Shown one piece after another: positions 1 to 8,376 of a stretch of DNA of 64,000 nucleotides (the first letter of the stretch is position 1; every line of letters begins with the position of its first letter). This DNA is from Arthrobacter sp. H-02-3. Its GTDB lineage: Bacteria; Actinomycetota; Actinomycetes; Actinomycetales; Micrococcaceae. The DNA is taken from assembly GCF_003097355.1 (NCBI RefSeq), contig NZ_PYUI01000019.1, positions 1 to 64,000 of the forward strand, read 5' to 3'. The translations under genes and the position numbers were made by a program. Under the pieces are notes generated by a model. The model saw only the letters and a program-made list of their open reading frames with translations. It did not search any database and was not told the origin of the DNA.

Positions 1-33
1 CGCCCCCGCCCCCGCGCTCCCTGCGGTGCAAGC

Positions 34-870
34 GTGAAGTCCGCCCTGAAAGGATCCGCCACGCGGTCCGCCCGTGTCTGTGTCAGCACCAGCCGCGACG
101 TCCGTGCACTCATCCGTGCCCTCGTCCTCGCCGCCGCTACGGCTGCGGCCACCCTCCTCGCCGCCCTGCTGCTCGGCTGGCTGGCACCGGACCTGGAGCC
201 TACACAGCAGCGGCTCATCGCCGTCGTGATGCTCGCCGGCGCGGCCACCGGCGTCGTGGCCGCCACTCACCGGGACATCTTCACTTCCGGGAACCTCCGG
301 TGGAGGCTGCTGGCAGTCCCCGGCGCCGTCGCCCTGGCTCCGTTCGCCGGAGGGATCAAGGACCCCGGCCTGGCGGCAACCGCCGTGATCGTCGCCGGGT
401 ACCTCGCCACCGGCATCTACGAAGAGCTGTGGTTCCGCGGGATGATCCTCGAGGCCCTGGCTTCCTGGACCCCGCTGCGGGCGGCCCCGCTGTCCGCGGC
501 GCTGTTCGGGCTGTTGCACCTGTGTAACATCGCGTTCGGAGCGAACCCGGCCGTCACTGCGGCGCAGGTTATCGGAGCCGCCTCCTTCGGGCTTGGCTTG
601 GCGGCGCTGCGCCTGCGCGGCATGACCTTGTGGCCGCTGGTCCTTCTCCATGCCCTGACCGACATCGCGCTCCAGCTCGGCGATGTCAGCAGCGCCTGGC
701 GCTGGGGGCTCATGATCGGCGGCGACACAGTGCTGCTGGTGTTCGGTTTGGCCCTGTTGTGGCCCCGGGCAGCAGGCCGGACCGCAGGCCGGCAACGGCG
801 GGCGGTGGGCGCGCAAGGCGATAGGGTGGTCTGGAATTCTCCGATGGAAGCTGCGAAAGGTCGACGTTGA
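34..870 (+). CDS. CPBP-family intramembrane metalloprotease
   Basis: Multi-pass membrane protein of 278 aa with the signature of the CPBP/Rce1-like glutamic or metallo endopeptidase family. Visible motifs are EELWFRG (Glu130, Glu131, Arg135), FGLLH (Phe158, His162) and a later HALTD motif in the last third. Family members process or bind membrane partners, and many bacterial ones are of unknown substrate. The first ~20 residues look non-conserved, so the true start may be a GTG further in; the GTG used here has no clear ribosome site. Its stop overlaps the TTG start of the next gene by 4 nt, so the two are probably co-translated. The tail of about 35 residues after the last helix is charged and unconserved-looking. 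Confidence 0.85.
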   Translation: MKSALKGSATRSARVCVSTSRDVRALIRALVLAAATAAATLLAALLLGWLAPDLEPTQQRLIAVVMLAGAATGVVAATHRDIFTSGNLRWRLLAVPGAVALAPFAGGIKDPGLAATAVIVAGYLATGIYEELWFRGMILEALASWTPLRAAPLSAALFGLLHLCNIAFGANPAVTAAQVIGAASFGLGLAALRLRGMTLWPLVLLHALTDIALQLGDVSSAWRWGLMIGGDTVLLVFGLALLWPRAAGRTAGRQRRAVGAQGDRVVWNSPMEAAKGRR

Positions 871-1670
871 CTGCTGAACTGCCTGTTCTGGCCGAGGGCG
901 ATTTCTACTATGAGGCGCTGGGGGACGGACGTTTCCGCTCCACAATCCACGCTCAGGGTGCCTGGAACGTGCACGAACAGCACATGGCCCCGGCATCCGG
1001 GATCATGGCCGACTGCCTGGCCAGGCACGAGCCGCGCGAGGACATGCGCATGGCCCGTCTCAGTTACGAAATCCTCGGGCTGATCCCCGGCGGGGACTTC
1101 GAGGTGGTGACCTCCACCCTGCGCCCGGGCCGGACCATCGAGCTGGTGCAGGCCGAGCTTGTCGCGGGTGGCCGCACGGCCATCCGCGCCACGGCCTGGC
1201 GGATGATCACCTCGGACACGTCTGCCATTGCGGCTTTCGAGGATCCCCGGATCCCCGCGCCGGAGGACTGCGAACCGTACGACGCCGCGAGCGTGTGGCC
1301 CGGCGGCTACATCGCGTCGCTGCACATGCGGATCGCCGAGGGCCACCGGGCGGGGTCCGGGACGGTGTGGCTCCGCACCGACCATCCCCTGACCGACCGG
1401 GCGGACAGCGGCGACCTCGCCCGGCTGATCGGCCTCGTGGACACGGCCAACGGCATTGCCGCCCGGGTCCCGCCGGGCAAGGGCAGCTACGCCTTCCCCA
1501 ACCTGGACCTGCAGATCCACATGTACCGGCAGCCGGAGGGGGACTGGCTGGGGCTGGATAACGAAGTATCGTTCGGCACCGACGGGATCGGGCTGACCTC
1601 CACGGTGCTGCATGACCTCACCGGACCGTTCGGCCGCGCCGAACAGATCCTGACGCTGCGTAAGTCCTAG
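867..1670 (+). CDS. thioesterase-like (hotdog) protein
   Basis: Protein of 267 aa resembling actinobacterial acyl-CoA thioesterase-like proteins with two hotdog halves: an N-terminal half with WNVHEQHMAPASG and a C-terminal half ending in a typical strand pattern (LGLDNEVSFGTDGIGLTST). It would act on acyl-CoA esters in the cytoplasm; the substrate cannot be read from sequence. The start is TTG at 867, chosen because GAAAGG lies 6 nt upstream and because it overlaps the stop of the preceding CPBP gene, which suggests translational coupling. Followed within 20 nt by a convergent gene. Confidence 0.75.
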   Translation: MTAELPVLAEGDFYYEALGDGRFRSTIHAQGAWNVHEQHMAPASGIMADCLARHEPREDMRMARLSYEILGLIPGGDFEVVTSTLRPGRTIELVQAELVAGGRTAIRATAWRMITSDTSAIAAFEDPRIPAPEDCEPYDAASVWPGGYIASLHMRIAEGHRAGSGTVWLRTDHPLTDRADSGDLARLIGLVDTANGIAARVPPGKGSYAFPNLDLQIHMYRQPEGDWLGLDNEVSFGTDGIGLTSTVLHDLTGPFGRAEQILTLRKS

Positions 1671-1686
1671 TTCGTCCGGGAGATTC

Positions 1687-2076
1687 CTAGTTCGTGTGGA
1701 AGACGACCCAGCCGGCCAGCGTGGCCAGGCCCGTCAAGGCAGCACCCCAGAGGATGTCGACCACGATCAGCTGCCACGGCCAGGTCTTGAGGGTGGCGGC
1801 ATTGGTCAGATCGTAGGTGGCGTAGCCAAACACGCCCAGCGCGGCACCGTAGCCGACGGCGGTGAGCCAACTGCCGCCGTCGAGCGCGGGCCGCAGGGCA
1901 AAGAACACGATCCCGGCAATGTAGATCACGTAGAACACCACCGCGTACCCTAGATTGGGCTTGTCGGCCAGCAGGCCACCAATCTGGCGGCGGTAGAACG
2001 GGTTCATCGCCTTGAGCCAGATGGCGTCGATGATGGCGAACGCGGCGGCTACGACGAGGAATTGCAGGATGACCAT
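1687..2076 (-). CDS. DUF2177 family membrane protein
   Basis: A 129-aa protein with four predicted membrane helices, matching the DUF2177 family (DAIWLKAMNPFYRRQIGGLL near the N-terminus and the YDLTNAATLK motif around residue 90 are characteristic). Function of the family is unknown. The ATG at 2076 is chosen because upstream candidates would run through the divergent lipoate ligase start. There is no Shine-Dalgarno site; a TATGCT hexamer lies only 5 nt upstream, so the transcript may be leaderless. The gene is divergent from the next one with only 16 nt between the two start codons. Confidence 0.8.
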   Translation of the reverse strand: MVILQFLVVAAAFAIIDAIWLKAMNPFYRRQIGGLLADKPNLGYAVVFYVIYIAGIVFFALRPALDGGSWLTAVGYGAALGVFGYATYDLTNAATLKTWPWQLIVVDILWGAALTGLATLAGWVVFHTN

Positions 2077-2092
2077 AAGGGAGCATAACAAC

Positions 2093-2839
2093 ATGCCGCA
2101 GGCGCAAGCCGGACCCCGGACACTGACGGTGGTGCGGCAGGAGGAATCGCTCGGCGCCGCCGCCGACCTCGACTTCGCGCTCGGGCTCCTCCAGAAGGTC
2201 AAGACCGGTGCGCTGGGTCCCACCCTCCGGCTCTACCGGCCCGTTCCCACGGTCGCCTTCGGGCAGCGCGACACGCACCTGACCGGCTTCGAGGCCGCCG
2301 CCGCCGCCTGCCGGGAACACGGCTTCGAGCCTCTGGTCCGCAAGGCCGGCGGCCGCGCCGCCGCGTACCACCAAGGAACGCTGGTCATCGACCACCTGGA
2401 ACCCGATACCGACGCGATCGCCGGGGCCAAAGGCCGGTTTTCGCTGTTTGGCGAACTGCTCGCCCGGGCGCTGCGCGACGCCGGCGTGGACGCCGGCGTC
2501 GGAGAGATCCCGGGCGAATACTGCCCCGGCGAGTTTAGCGTGCACGGCCGGGACCCGCAGGTCCCGGAACACCTCATCAAACTCGTGGGCACCGCCCAGC
2601 GGGTGGTCGCCGGCGGCTGGCTCTTCAGTTCCGTGATCGTGGTGGAGAATTCCGCCCCGATCCGCTCAGTCCTGGAGGCCAGCTACGCCGCGCTCGGCCT
2701 GGAATGGGACCCGGCGACGGCGGGCGCCGCCGATGACCTCGTGCCGGGCCTCAACGTCAACGCCGTCGAAGCCGCCGTGGTTGCCGCCTACGGCCGCTAC
2801 GCCGCGCTCAGTGATGCGGAGTTCTCGAGCCTGCGCTAG
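2093..2839 (+). CDS. lipoate--protein ligase family protein
   Basis: A 248-aa BPL/LplA/LipB-type ligase. Typical features are the AGGRAAAYHQGTLVIDH segment (lipoyl-AMP binding loop, usually RRxGGGxVxHD) and IKLVGTAQR with Lys163 as the likely catalytic lysine. Such proteins attach lipoate or octanoate to E2/GcvH domains, or are diverged transferases of unknown substrate. The ATG at 2093 has AAGGGAG 9 nt upstream. The C-terminal accessory domain of full LplA proteins is absent. The stop TAG overlaps the stop of the convergent carboxyltransferase gene inside a shared CTAG. Confidence 0.8.
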   Translation: MPQAQAGPRTLTVVRQEESLGAAADLDFALGLLQKVKTGALGPTLRLYRPVPTVAFGQRDTHLTGFEAAAAACREHGFEPLVRKAGGRAAAYHQGTLVIDHLEPDTDAIAGAKGRFSLFGELLARALRDAGVDAGVGEIPGEYCPGEFSVHGRDPQVPEHLIKLVGTAQRVVAGGWLFSSVIVVENSAPIRSVLEASYAALGLEWDPATAGAADDLVPGLNVNAVEAAVVAAYGRYAALSDAEFSSLR

Positions 2840-4395
2840 GCGCGGTCCTCAACCGGACCGGCCCCGGACCGGGGAGCAACTGGCGGGAGCAGGCCGCCCA
2901 GGCTGCGGTACTTCGCCAGCCGCCGGGGGAGTAGCTCGGCGATTCCTGCACTGGCGAGGGTACCGAGTTCGTACTCGATGGCCTGGCCCAGCCGCCGGCA
3001 GAAGGCCTTCGGCTCGTCGGCGGCGTCGGGGCATTCATCCACGATGTGCTCCACGAGTCCGTTGGCGTGCAGCGATGCCACGTTGACACCCTGGGCTTCC
3101 GACATGGCCGGCGCGAAGCCGGTGCTCCGGTGGACGATGGCGCTGGCGCCCTCGGGCGGGAGGGGAGACAACCAGGCATGCTGGGCCGCGATGGTCCGGT
3201 CCGCGGGCAGGAGGGCCAGTGCGCCGCCGCCGGCACCCTGGCCGAGCAGGACCGACACCGTGGGCGCGTTCAGTCCGATGAGGTCATGCAGGGAACGGGC
3301 GATCTCGCCGGCCAGGCCGCCTTCCTCGGCCTCCGGTGACAGCGCCGCGCCGGCGGTGTCGATCACGGTGACAAGAGGCAGCCCGAGTTCTTCGGCCAGG
3401 CGCATGCCGCGCCGGGCCTCGCGGAGGGACGCCGGGCCCATCGCCGTCTGCCGGGAAGGCCGGGGCCGGGTATGGCCGATGACCACACAGGATTGATGGC
3501 CGAAGCGGGCCAGCGCGAGCTGAAGGCCGGGGTCCTTTTCGCCCTGGCCCGTGCCGTTGAGAGGCAAGACGTCCCGGGCGCCGTGCGCGAGTAGTTGGCG
3601 CACATCCGGCCGGCGGGGATTGCGGGAGATCCTGATCGATTCCCAGGCGCCGGCGTCGGACGGCTTCACCGACAGCGTCGCGGGAGGCACCACCCGCGGG
3701 TGCGGGCCGGCGGACACAATGCTCAAGGCGCGGTCGACGACGTCGGACAGTTGCCCGGGCGGGACCACCGCGTCGATCAGACCTTTGTCGAAGAGGTTTT
3801 CGGCCCTCTGGACGCCCTCCGGGAACGGTTCGCCGCGGAGGGCCTCGTAGACCCGTGGTCCGAGGAAACCGAGCAGGGCTCCGGGCTCGGCGGCCGTGAT
3901 GTGGCCAAGGGATCCCCAGGACGCCATGACGCCACCGGTGGTGGGATGCCGCAGGTAGACCAAGTAGGGCAGCCCCGCCTGCCGGTGGGCGCGGACGGCC
4001 GCGCTGATCTTCACCATGGACAGGAACGCGATGGTCCCTTCCTGCATGCGGGTGCCGCCGGACGCCGGGCCCGCGAGGAGGGGAAGTCCTTCGCGGGTGG
4101 CCCGTTCGACGGCGTTGACGATCCGTTGCGCCGCGGCGAGGCCGATGGAGCCCGCGAGGAACCGGAATTCGCTGACGATGACGGCGACCCGGCGCCCGCG
4201 GATGAGGCCCTCGCCGGTGAGGACGGATTCGTCCACTCCGGTCTTGGCCCGGGCGGCGGCGAGTTCCTGCCGGTACTCCGGCCCGGGATCGGGGTCCACG
4301 ACCGGCGCGTCCCAGCTCCGATAGGAACCCGGGTCGAGGACCGCGGCGAGGAGTTCGGCGGCGTCCAGGTGCCGGACTTTCTGTTGGGTCAGCAT
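2836..4395 (-). CDS. fused carboxyltransferase (AccD-AccA type)
   Basis: A 519-aa protein made of two crotonase-like carboxyltransferase halves. The N-terminal half resembles AccD (GPASGGTRMQEG, TGGVMASWG) and the C-terminal half resembles AccA (VTVIDTAGAALSPEAEEGG, LGQGAGGGALALLPADR). The Cys4 zinc ribbon of AccD is absent. Such proteins move carboxyl groups on acyl-CoA with a biotin carrier, but no biotin carboxylase or carrier gene is nearby, so the partner must be elsewhere, or the protein is a decarboxylase-like variant. The start ATG overlaps the stop of the upstream CaiB gene by 7 nt, so both are one operon with the CoA-transferase first. GAAGG precedes the ATG. Confidence 0.8.
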   Translation of the reverse strand: MLTQQKVRHLDAAELLAAVLDPGSYRSWDAPVVDPDPGPEYRQELAAARAKTGVDESVLTGEGLIRGRRVAVIVSEFRFLAGSIGLAAAQRIVNAVERATREGLPLLAGPASGGTRMQEGTIAFLSMVKISAAVRAHRQAGLPYLVYLRHPTTGGVMASWGSLGHITAAEPGALLGFLGPRVYEALRGEPFPEGVQRAENLFDKGLIDAVVPPGQLSDVVDRALSIVSAGPHPRVVPPATLSVKPSDAGAWESIRISRNPRRPDVRQLLAHGARDVLPLNGTGQGEKDPGLQLALARFGHQSCVVIGHTRPRPSRQTAMGPASLREARRGMRLAEELGLPLVTVIDTAGAALSPEAEEGGLAGEIARSLHDLIGLNAPTVSVLLGQGAGGGALALLPADRTIAAQHAWLSPLPPEGASAIVHRSTGFAPAMSEAQGVNVASLHANGLVEHIVDECPDAADEPKAFCRRLGQAIEYELGTLASAGIAELLPRRLAKYRSLGGLLPPVAPRSGAGPVEDRA

Positions 4396-5648
4396 GCCGG
4401 GTGACCTTCCTGTGCCGTGCCGGATTCTGTGGCCGTGCCGCCACTGCTCGCCGGCACCAGCCCAAGCCATGTACGGATCCGGTCACCGTCCTGGCCCAGC
4501 AGCGGCGGTGCAGTGTGGGCCTTCAGGGTGGTTTCGGTAGTGTCGGCGGGGCCGAAGAACCGCAGCGGGGGACCGGGCAGGCTCACTGTGCCGAGGACTT
4601 TGTGTTCGACGTCGATCACGAGCCCCTGCGAGCGGACCTGGTCCCATTCGTAGACCTCGTCCAGGGTTCTGACCTTGCCGGCCGGGATGCCGGCGGCGTT
4701 GAGTTTGGCGAGCAGCGGCCCGGCGTCGTAATCGGAGAACACGCGCTCCACTTCCTCGATGACTTTCCCGCGGTTGCGAACGCGGTCCGCGTTGGTGGCG
4801 AACTCCGGCCGCGCGGCGTCGATCCCGAACTCGGCAGCGAACGTGCGCCAGAGTTTTTCGCTGCCCACGCTGATCTGGACCCGGCCCTGCCGGCAGTGGA
4901 ACAGACCGTAGGGGGCGATGGAGGGGTGGTGGTTGCCCTGGGCCCTGGGAACCTCGCCGGCCACGGTGGACCTGGTGCCCTGAAAGGCGTGGACCCCGAT
5001 CAGCGCCGCCAGCAGCGAGGTGCGGACGATCTGGCCCTGGCCGGTGCGTTCGCGCTGCAGCAGCGCGGCCAGGGTGCCGAACGCCCCGTACATGCCGGCG
5101 AGGAGGTCTGCGATGGGGACCCCGACGCGCTGCGGATCGCCCGGCCCGGACCCGGTCAGCGACATCAGCCCGGCCTCGCCCTGCAGGATCTGGTCGTAGC
5201 CGCTGCGCCGGGATTCCGGGCCGTCGTGCCCGAACCCGGTGATGGACAGGACCACCAGCGCCGGATTCAGGGCATGCATCTCCGCAGCCGAGAACCCGAG
5301 CCGGTCCAGCACGCCGGGACGGAAGTTCTCGATGACAACATCGGCGCGCTCCAGCAATTCACGCAGGACTGACCGGCCGTCGTCGCTCTTCAAATCCAGG
5401 GCAATGGACTCCTTGTTGCGGTTGCAGGACAGGAAGTACGTGGCCTGGGGATCGTCCTCGGGGCCCACGAACGGCGGACCCCAGCCGCGGGTGTCGTCTC
5501 CGGTGCCGGGGTTCTCCACCTTGATTACCCGCGCGCCGAGATCTGCCAGCATCATGCCGGCGTGCGGGCCGGCGAGGGCGCGGCTCAGGTCCACCACGAG
5601 ATAACCGGTCAGGGGGCCGTGGTCGCGCGGCGTGGGTTCAGAAGTCAT
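4389..5648 (-). CDS. CaiB/BaiF-type CoA-transferase
   Basis: A 419-aa class III CoA-transferase. The N-terminus shows LVVDLSRALAGPHAGMMLADLGARVIKVE, then CNRNKESIALDLKS and NFRPGVLDRLG, all typical of the family. The catalytic aspartate is expected in the segment SGYDQILQGEAGLMS. It transfers CoA between carboxylic acids in the cytoplasm. It is the first gene of an operon with the fused carboxyltransferase, and it is divergent from a GntR regulator. A TTGACA hexamer on this strand at 5726-5721, with the palindrome 5690-5712 just downstream, suggests that the regulator controls it. Start ATG with GGAG 8 nt upstream. Confidence 0.88.
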   Translation of the reverse strand: MTSEPTPRDHGPLTGYLVVDLSRALAGPHAGMMLADLGARVIKVENPGTGDDTRGWGPPFVGPEDDPQATYFLSCNRNKESIALDLKSDDGRSVLRELLERADVVIENFRPGVLDRLGFSAAEMHALNPALVVLSITGFGHDGPESRRSGYDQILQGEAGLMSLTGSGPGDPQRVGVPIADLLAGMYGAFGTLAALLQRERTGQGQIVRTSLLAALIGVHAFQGTRSTVAGEVPRAQGNHHPSIAPYGLFHCRQGRVQISVGSEKLWRTFAAEFGIDAARPEFATNADRVRNRGKVIEEVERVFSDYDAGPLLAKLNAAGIPAGKVRTLDEVYEWDQVRSQGLVIDVEHKVLGTVSLPGPPLRFFGPADTTETTLKAHTAPPLLGQDGDRIRTWLGLVPASSGGTATESGTAQEGHPAC

Positions 5649-5689
5649 GAGGTGGGCTCCGGATCTGGCGATAATTGGATTACTGGCTT

Positions 5690-5712
5690 AGTGGCCTAGC
5701 CTCCTAGGCACT
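5690..5712. promoter_or_regulatory. probable GntR operator between divergent genes
   Basis: Imperfect inverted repeat AGTGGCCTAG-CCT-CCTAGGCACT (one-base offset between arms) in the 126-bp gap between the CaiB start and the GntR start. A minus-strand TTGACA at 5721-5726 places the palindrome inside the promoter of the CaiB operon, a position that fits repression. The link to the adjacent regulator is inference. Confidence 0.55.
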
Positions 5713-5774
5713 AGGTGTCTTTGTCAATAGTTCTCCGGTAGTCTTGGAAGTCAGGACAGGCTGGAAGGACGCGC

Positions 5775-6482
5775 ATGGCAAAGCAGGCAGCAACGCATCA
5801 GATTTCCCGCGTTTCGCGGCCGCGGCTCTACGAACAGCTGGTGGAACAGATCATGGATTTCATCGAGGCCGCCCAGCTGGGTCCTGGCGACACGCTGCCT
5901 GCCGAGCGGGACCTTGCCGAGCGGCTGGGGGTTTCGCGGGCAACGCTGGCGCAGGCCCTCGTGGCCCTGGAAGTGCTCGGCGTGATCGACGTCCAGCACG
6001 GCACAGGTGCAGTGCTGGTCTACCGGCCCAACGTTCCTTCGGTGATCAAGGGCCTCCGCGAGCACCGCAGCCGGCTGCCCGAGATCGTTGAGGCGCGCAG
6101 CACGCTCGAGGTCAAGCTGGCCGAGCTGGCCGCGGCACGGCGCACCGGGCAGGATATGAAGGCCATCGATCAGGCCCTCGAGGCCATGGCGGAGGAAGTC
6201 GCCACCGGAGACCGCGGTGCACGCGGCGACGAGCTCTTTCACCAGGCGGTGACCGCCGCCGCGCATTCGGCCGTGCTGGCCCAATTGATGACATTCATTG
6301 CCGGAATGGTCCTGGAAACGCGCCTCGAATCGCTTGGACAGCCCGGCCGTCCGGAGCAGTCGCTCGCCTCCCACCGCAAGATCGCCGATGCGATCAGGTC
6401 CCAGGATTCGGCCGCCGCGGCGGCGGCAATGCTGGAGCACATTGACCTTGTCTCCGATGTGGCCCTGCTGAAAAACGGCTGA
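5775..6482 (+). CDS. FadR-family GntR transcriptional regulator
   Basis: A 235-aa regulator with an N-terminal winged helix (residues ~15-80; PAERDLAERLGVSRATLAQAL is the recognition region) and a C-terminal all-helical FCD ligand domain (DELFHQAV and the later SLASHRKI supply the usual metal-binding Asp/His residues). It likely senses an organic acid or acyl compound and controls the divergent CoA-transferase/carboxyltransferase operon and the downstream esterase. GGAAGGA precedes the ATG. The esterase gene starts 6 nt after its stop. Confidence 0.88.
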   Translation: MAKQAATHQISRVSRPRLYEQLVEQIMDFIEAAQLGPGDTLPAERDLAERLGVSRATLAQALVALEVLGVIDVQHGTGAVLVYRPNVPSVIKGLREHRSRLPEIVEARSTLEVKLAELAAARRTGQDMKAIDQALEAMAEEVATGDRGARGDELFHQAVTAAAHSAVLAQLMTFIAGMVLETRLESLGQPGRPEQSLASHRKIADAIRSQDSAAAAAAMLEHIDLVSDVALLKNG

Positions 6483-6488
6483 ACCGGT

Positions 6489-7820
6489 ATGACTGCGGAC
6501 CATTCTTTCGCACCGCCGTGCGGTCCCGTTACCGGATGGCGCGACGGCGCCGTCGTGCGTGCCACCGGCATTCCGTACGCCACGGCGCGCCGTTTTCAGC
6601 CGCCGGCGCCGGCCTCCGACTGGACGGACGTGCTCACGGCAACGTCCCTGTCCCCGGCGTGCCCGCAGGCCCCGGTGCCCTTCCTGGACGACGTGCTGGG
6701 CACCCGCTACGGCGAACTCCCCGGCGACGAGCATTGCCAGCACCTGTCGATCACCCTGCCCGCCGACGTCGGGGACGGCGAACGGCTGCCGGTCATGGTG
6801 TGGCTGCACGGCGGGTCCTACACGTCCGGCTCGGGGGACCTGGCGATTTTCGACCCGGCCGTGCTGGTTTCCGAAACCCGCGTCATCGTCGTCTCGGTGA
6901 CCTACCGGCTGGGCATCTTCGGATATTTGTCCACCAGCACGGGCCGGCCGGCCAATCTGGGCCTGCTGGACCAGATCGAGGCGTTCCGCTGGGTCCAGCG
7001 CAACATCACATCCTTTGGAGGCGATCCGGGCAGGGTCACCGCCTTCGGGCAGTCGGCCGGCGGCGACGCCGTCGCACACCTCATGGCGACGCCGGACGCG
7101 GCGTCTCTCTTCCAGCGGGCCATCATCCAAAGCGCACCTTTGGGGATTACCCGCGGGCGGGAAAAGATGAGCGCCGCCATGGGCGCCGCCGCGGAAGCCG
7201 TCACCGACGCCACCCCGGCGATGGAGGTCGTCGCCCTCGAGGAGGATGTGGCCCGGGCTGCCAGCAAATTCGGGCTCATGGCTGCCATGCCGTTCGGAAC
7301 CCAGTACGGGCACGCGCCCCTGCCGAAGGAGTCCGAGGTTGACCAGGCCTGGAATGCTGCCGCGCCGGGGATCGACATCCTCATTGGCCACACGGCAGAG
7401 GAGGCCCGGCTGTTCCTGCCCCAAAGCCCACGCCTCAGCCGGGTGGCGCGGCTTCCCGTCGTCGGCAGCGCCGTGCTCAAGGCCGTCACGTGGGTGGTCA
7501 CCGAAGTGGTGTACGGCAAGTCAGCCAGACAGTTTGCCAGGCGGCATGTGCGCGCGGGCGGACGGGCCCACAGCTACGTGCTGTCCTGGCGGGCACCCGG
7601 CAACATTTACGGCGCCGCACACACGGTTGACCTGCCGCTGCTGTTCGGCCACCAGCGGACATGGGAGTCCGCCGGACTCCTTGCCGGTGCGACCTGGGAC
7701 GAGGTCAACGCCCACGGCCGGGCGATGCGGGCACTCTGGGCAAAATTCGCGTATGGGGAGAGCCTGGGAACCCGGGGAGAGATTCCCGGCTCGCTCCGGT
7801 ACCGCGCCGTCCGAACGTAA
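6489..7820 (+). CDS. type-B carboxylesterase
   Basis: A 443-aa alpha/beta hydrolase of the carboxylesterase/lipase (type B) family. The oxyanion motif is WLHGGSYTSGSG and the nucleophile motif is FGQSAGG with Ser189; HTVDLPLLFG near residue 378 supplies the likely catalytic histidine. It hydrolyses carboxylic esters. It is somewhat shorter than usual (about 500 aa), with the C-terminal part compact. It lies 6 nt after the GntR gene without its own clear ribosome site, so it is probably translated from the same message and may release the acid that the neighbouring CoA-transferase activates (inference). Confidence 0.88.
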   Translation: MTADHSFAPPCGPVTGWRDGAVVRATGIPYATARRFQPPAPASDWTDVLTATSLSPACPQAPVPFLDDVLGTRYGELPGDEHCQHLSITLPADVGDGERLPVMVWLHGGSYTSGSGDLAIFDPAVLVSETRVIVVSVTYRLGIFGYLSTSTGRPANLGLLDQIEAFRWVQRNITSFGGDPGRVTAFGQSAGGDAVAHLMATPDAASLFQRAIIQSAPLGITRGREKMSAAMGAAAEAVTDATPAMEVVALEEDVARAASKFGLMAAMPFGTQYGHAPLPKESEVDQAWNAAAPGIDILIGHTAEEARLFLPQSPRLSRVARLPVVGSAVLKAVTWVVTEVVYGKSARQFARRHVRAGGRAHSYVLSWRAPGNIYGAAHTVDLPLLFGHQRTWESAGLLAGATWDEVNAHGRAMRALWAKFAYGESLGTRGEIPGSLRYRAVRT

Positions 7821-7847
7821 GCCGGGCGTTGACGCCGCCGGTCCTGT

Positions 7848-8260
7848 TCAGCGGTCGATGCCCGTGCTGAGGCTGAGCTCGCGCCATTGGTCCAGTTCCG
7901 TACGCTGTGCGTCGGCGACGGCGGCAAAGGCGTCGAAAGCGTCTTTGCCGAGCACCATGAGCGAGGGCGGGTCGGCGCTGTCGACGACTGCCAGGATGGC
8001 TTCTGCGGCCTTGGCCGGGTCGCCTGGCTGGGTGCCGTGGACTGTGTCGTTCTCCTTGCGTCGCTTCCCGGCCGTCTCCGCATAGTCCGGAATCGCCGTC
8101 GCCGACTGGGTGAGTGAGCGGCCGGCGAAGTCGGTCCGGAACGCGCCGGGCTCGATCACGGTGACCTTGATGCCGAGGGGCTGCAGTTCCTTGTGGAGGG
8201 ACCCGGACAGGCCCTCCAAGGGCCGCCTTGGTTGCCGAGTAGTAGCCGGACCCGGCCGGT
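7848..8260 (-). pseudogene. short-chain dehydrogenase, truncated and frameshifted
   Basis: The C-terminal half of a classical SDR is readable: GSGYYSATK (the catalytic Tyr-x3-Lys) in one frame at about 8220-8255, then EGLSGSLHKELQPLGIKVTVIEPGAFRTDF in another frame. One extra base near 8220 breaks the frame between AATK-AA and LEGLS. The whole nucleotide-binding N-terminal half (GxxxGIG and NNAG motifs) is missing; a stop lies in frame just upstream of the YSATK segment. The remnant is convergent with the esterase gene. It cannot make an active enzyme. Confidence 0.8.
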
Positions 8261-8376
8261 GGGGCCGCCAGGGGTTCCTATACAGAACACCGCAGAATCG
8301 GCACGTTGGGGAGTGGCTGTTGATACAGGTAGTGACAGACCCCCTCGGGACCGGCCGGCCCGGGGTGGAAGCGCGC

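Noticed and set aside
417..1613. 398-codon minus-strand frame opposite the first two genes
   Set aside because: It is the antisense shadow of the CPBP and thioesterase genes, with no motifs, low-complexity Arg/Gly/Pro content and no ribosome site.
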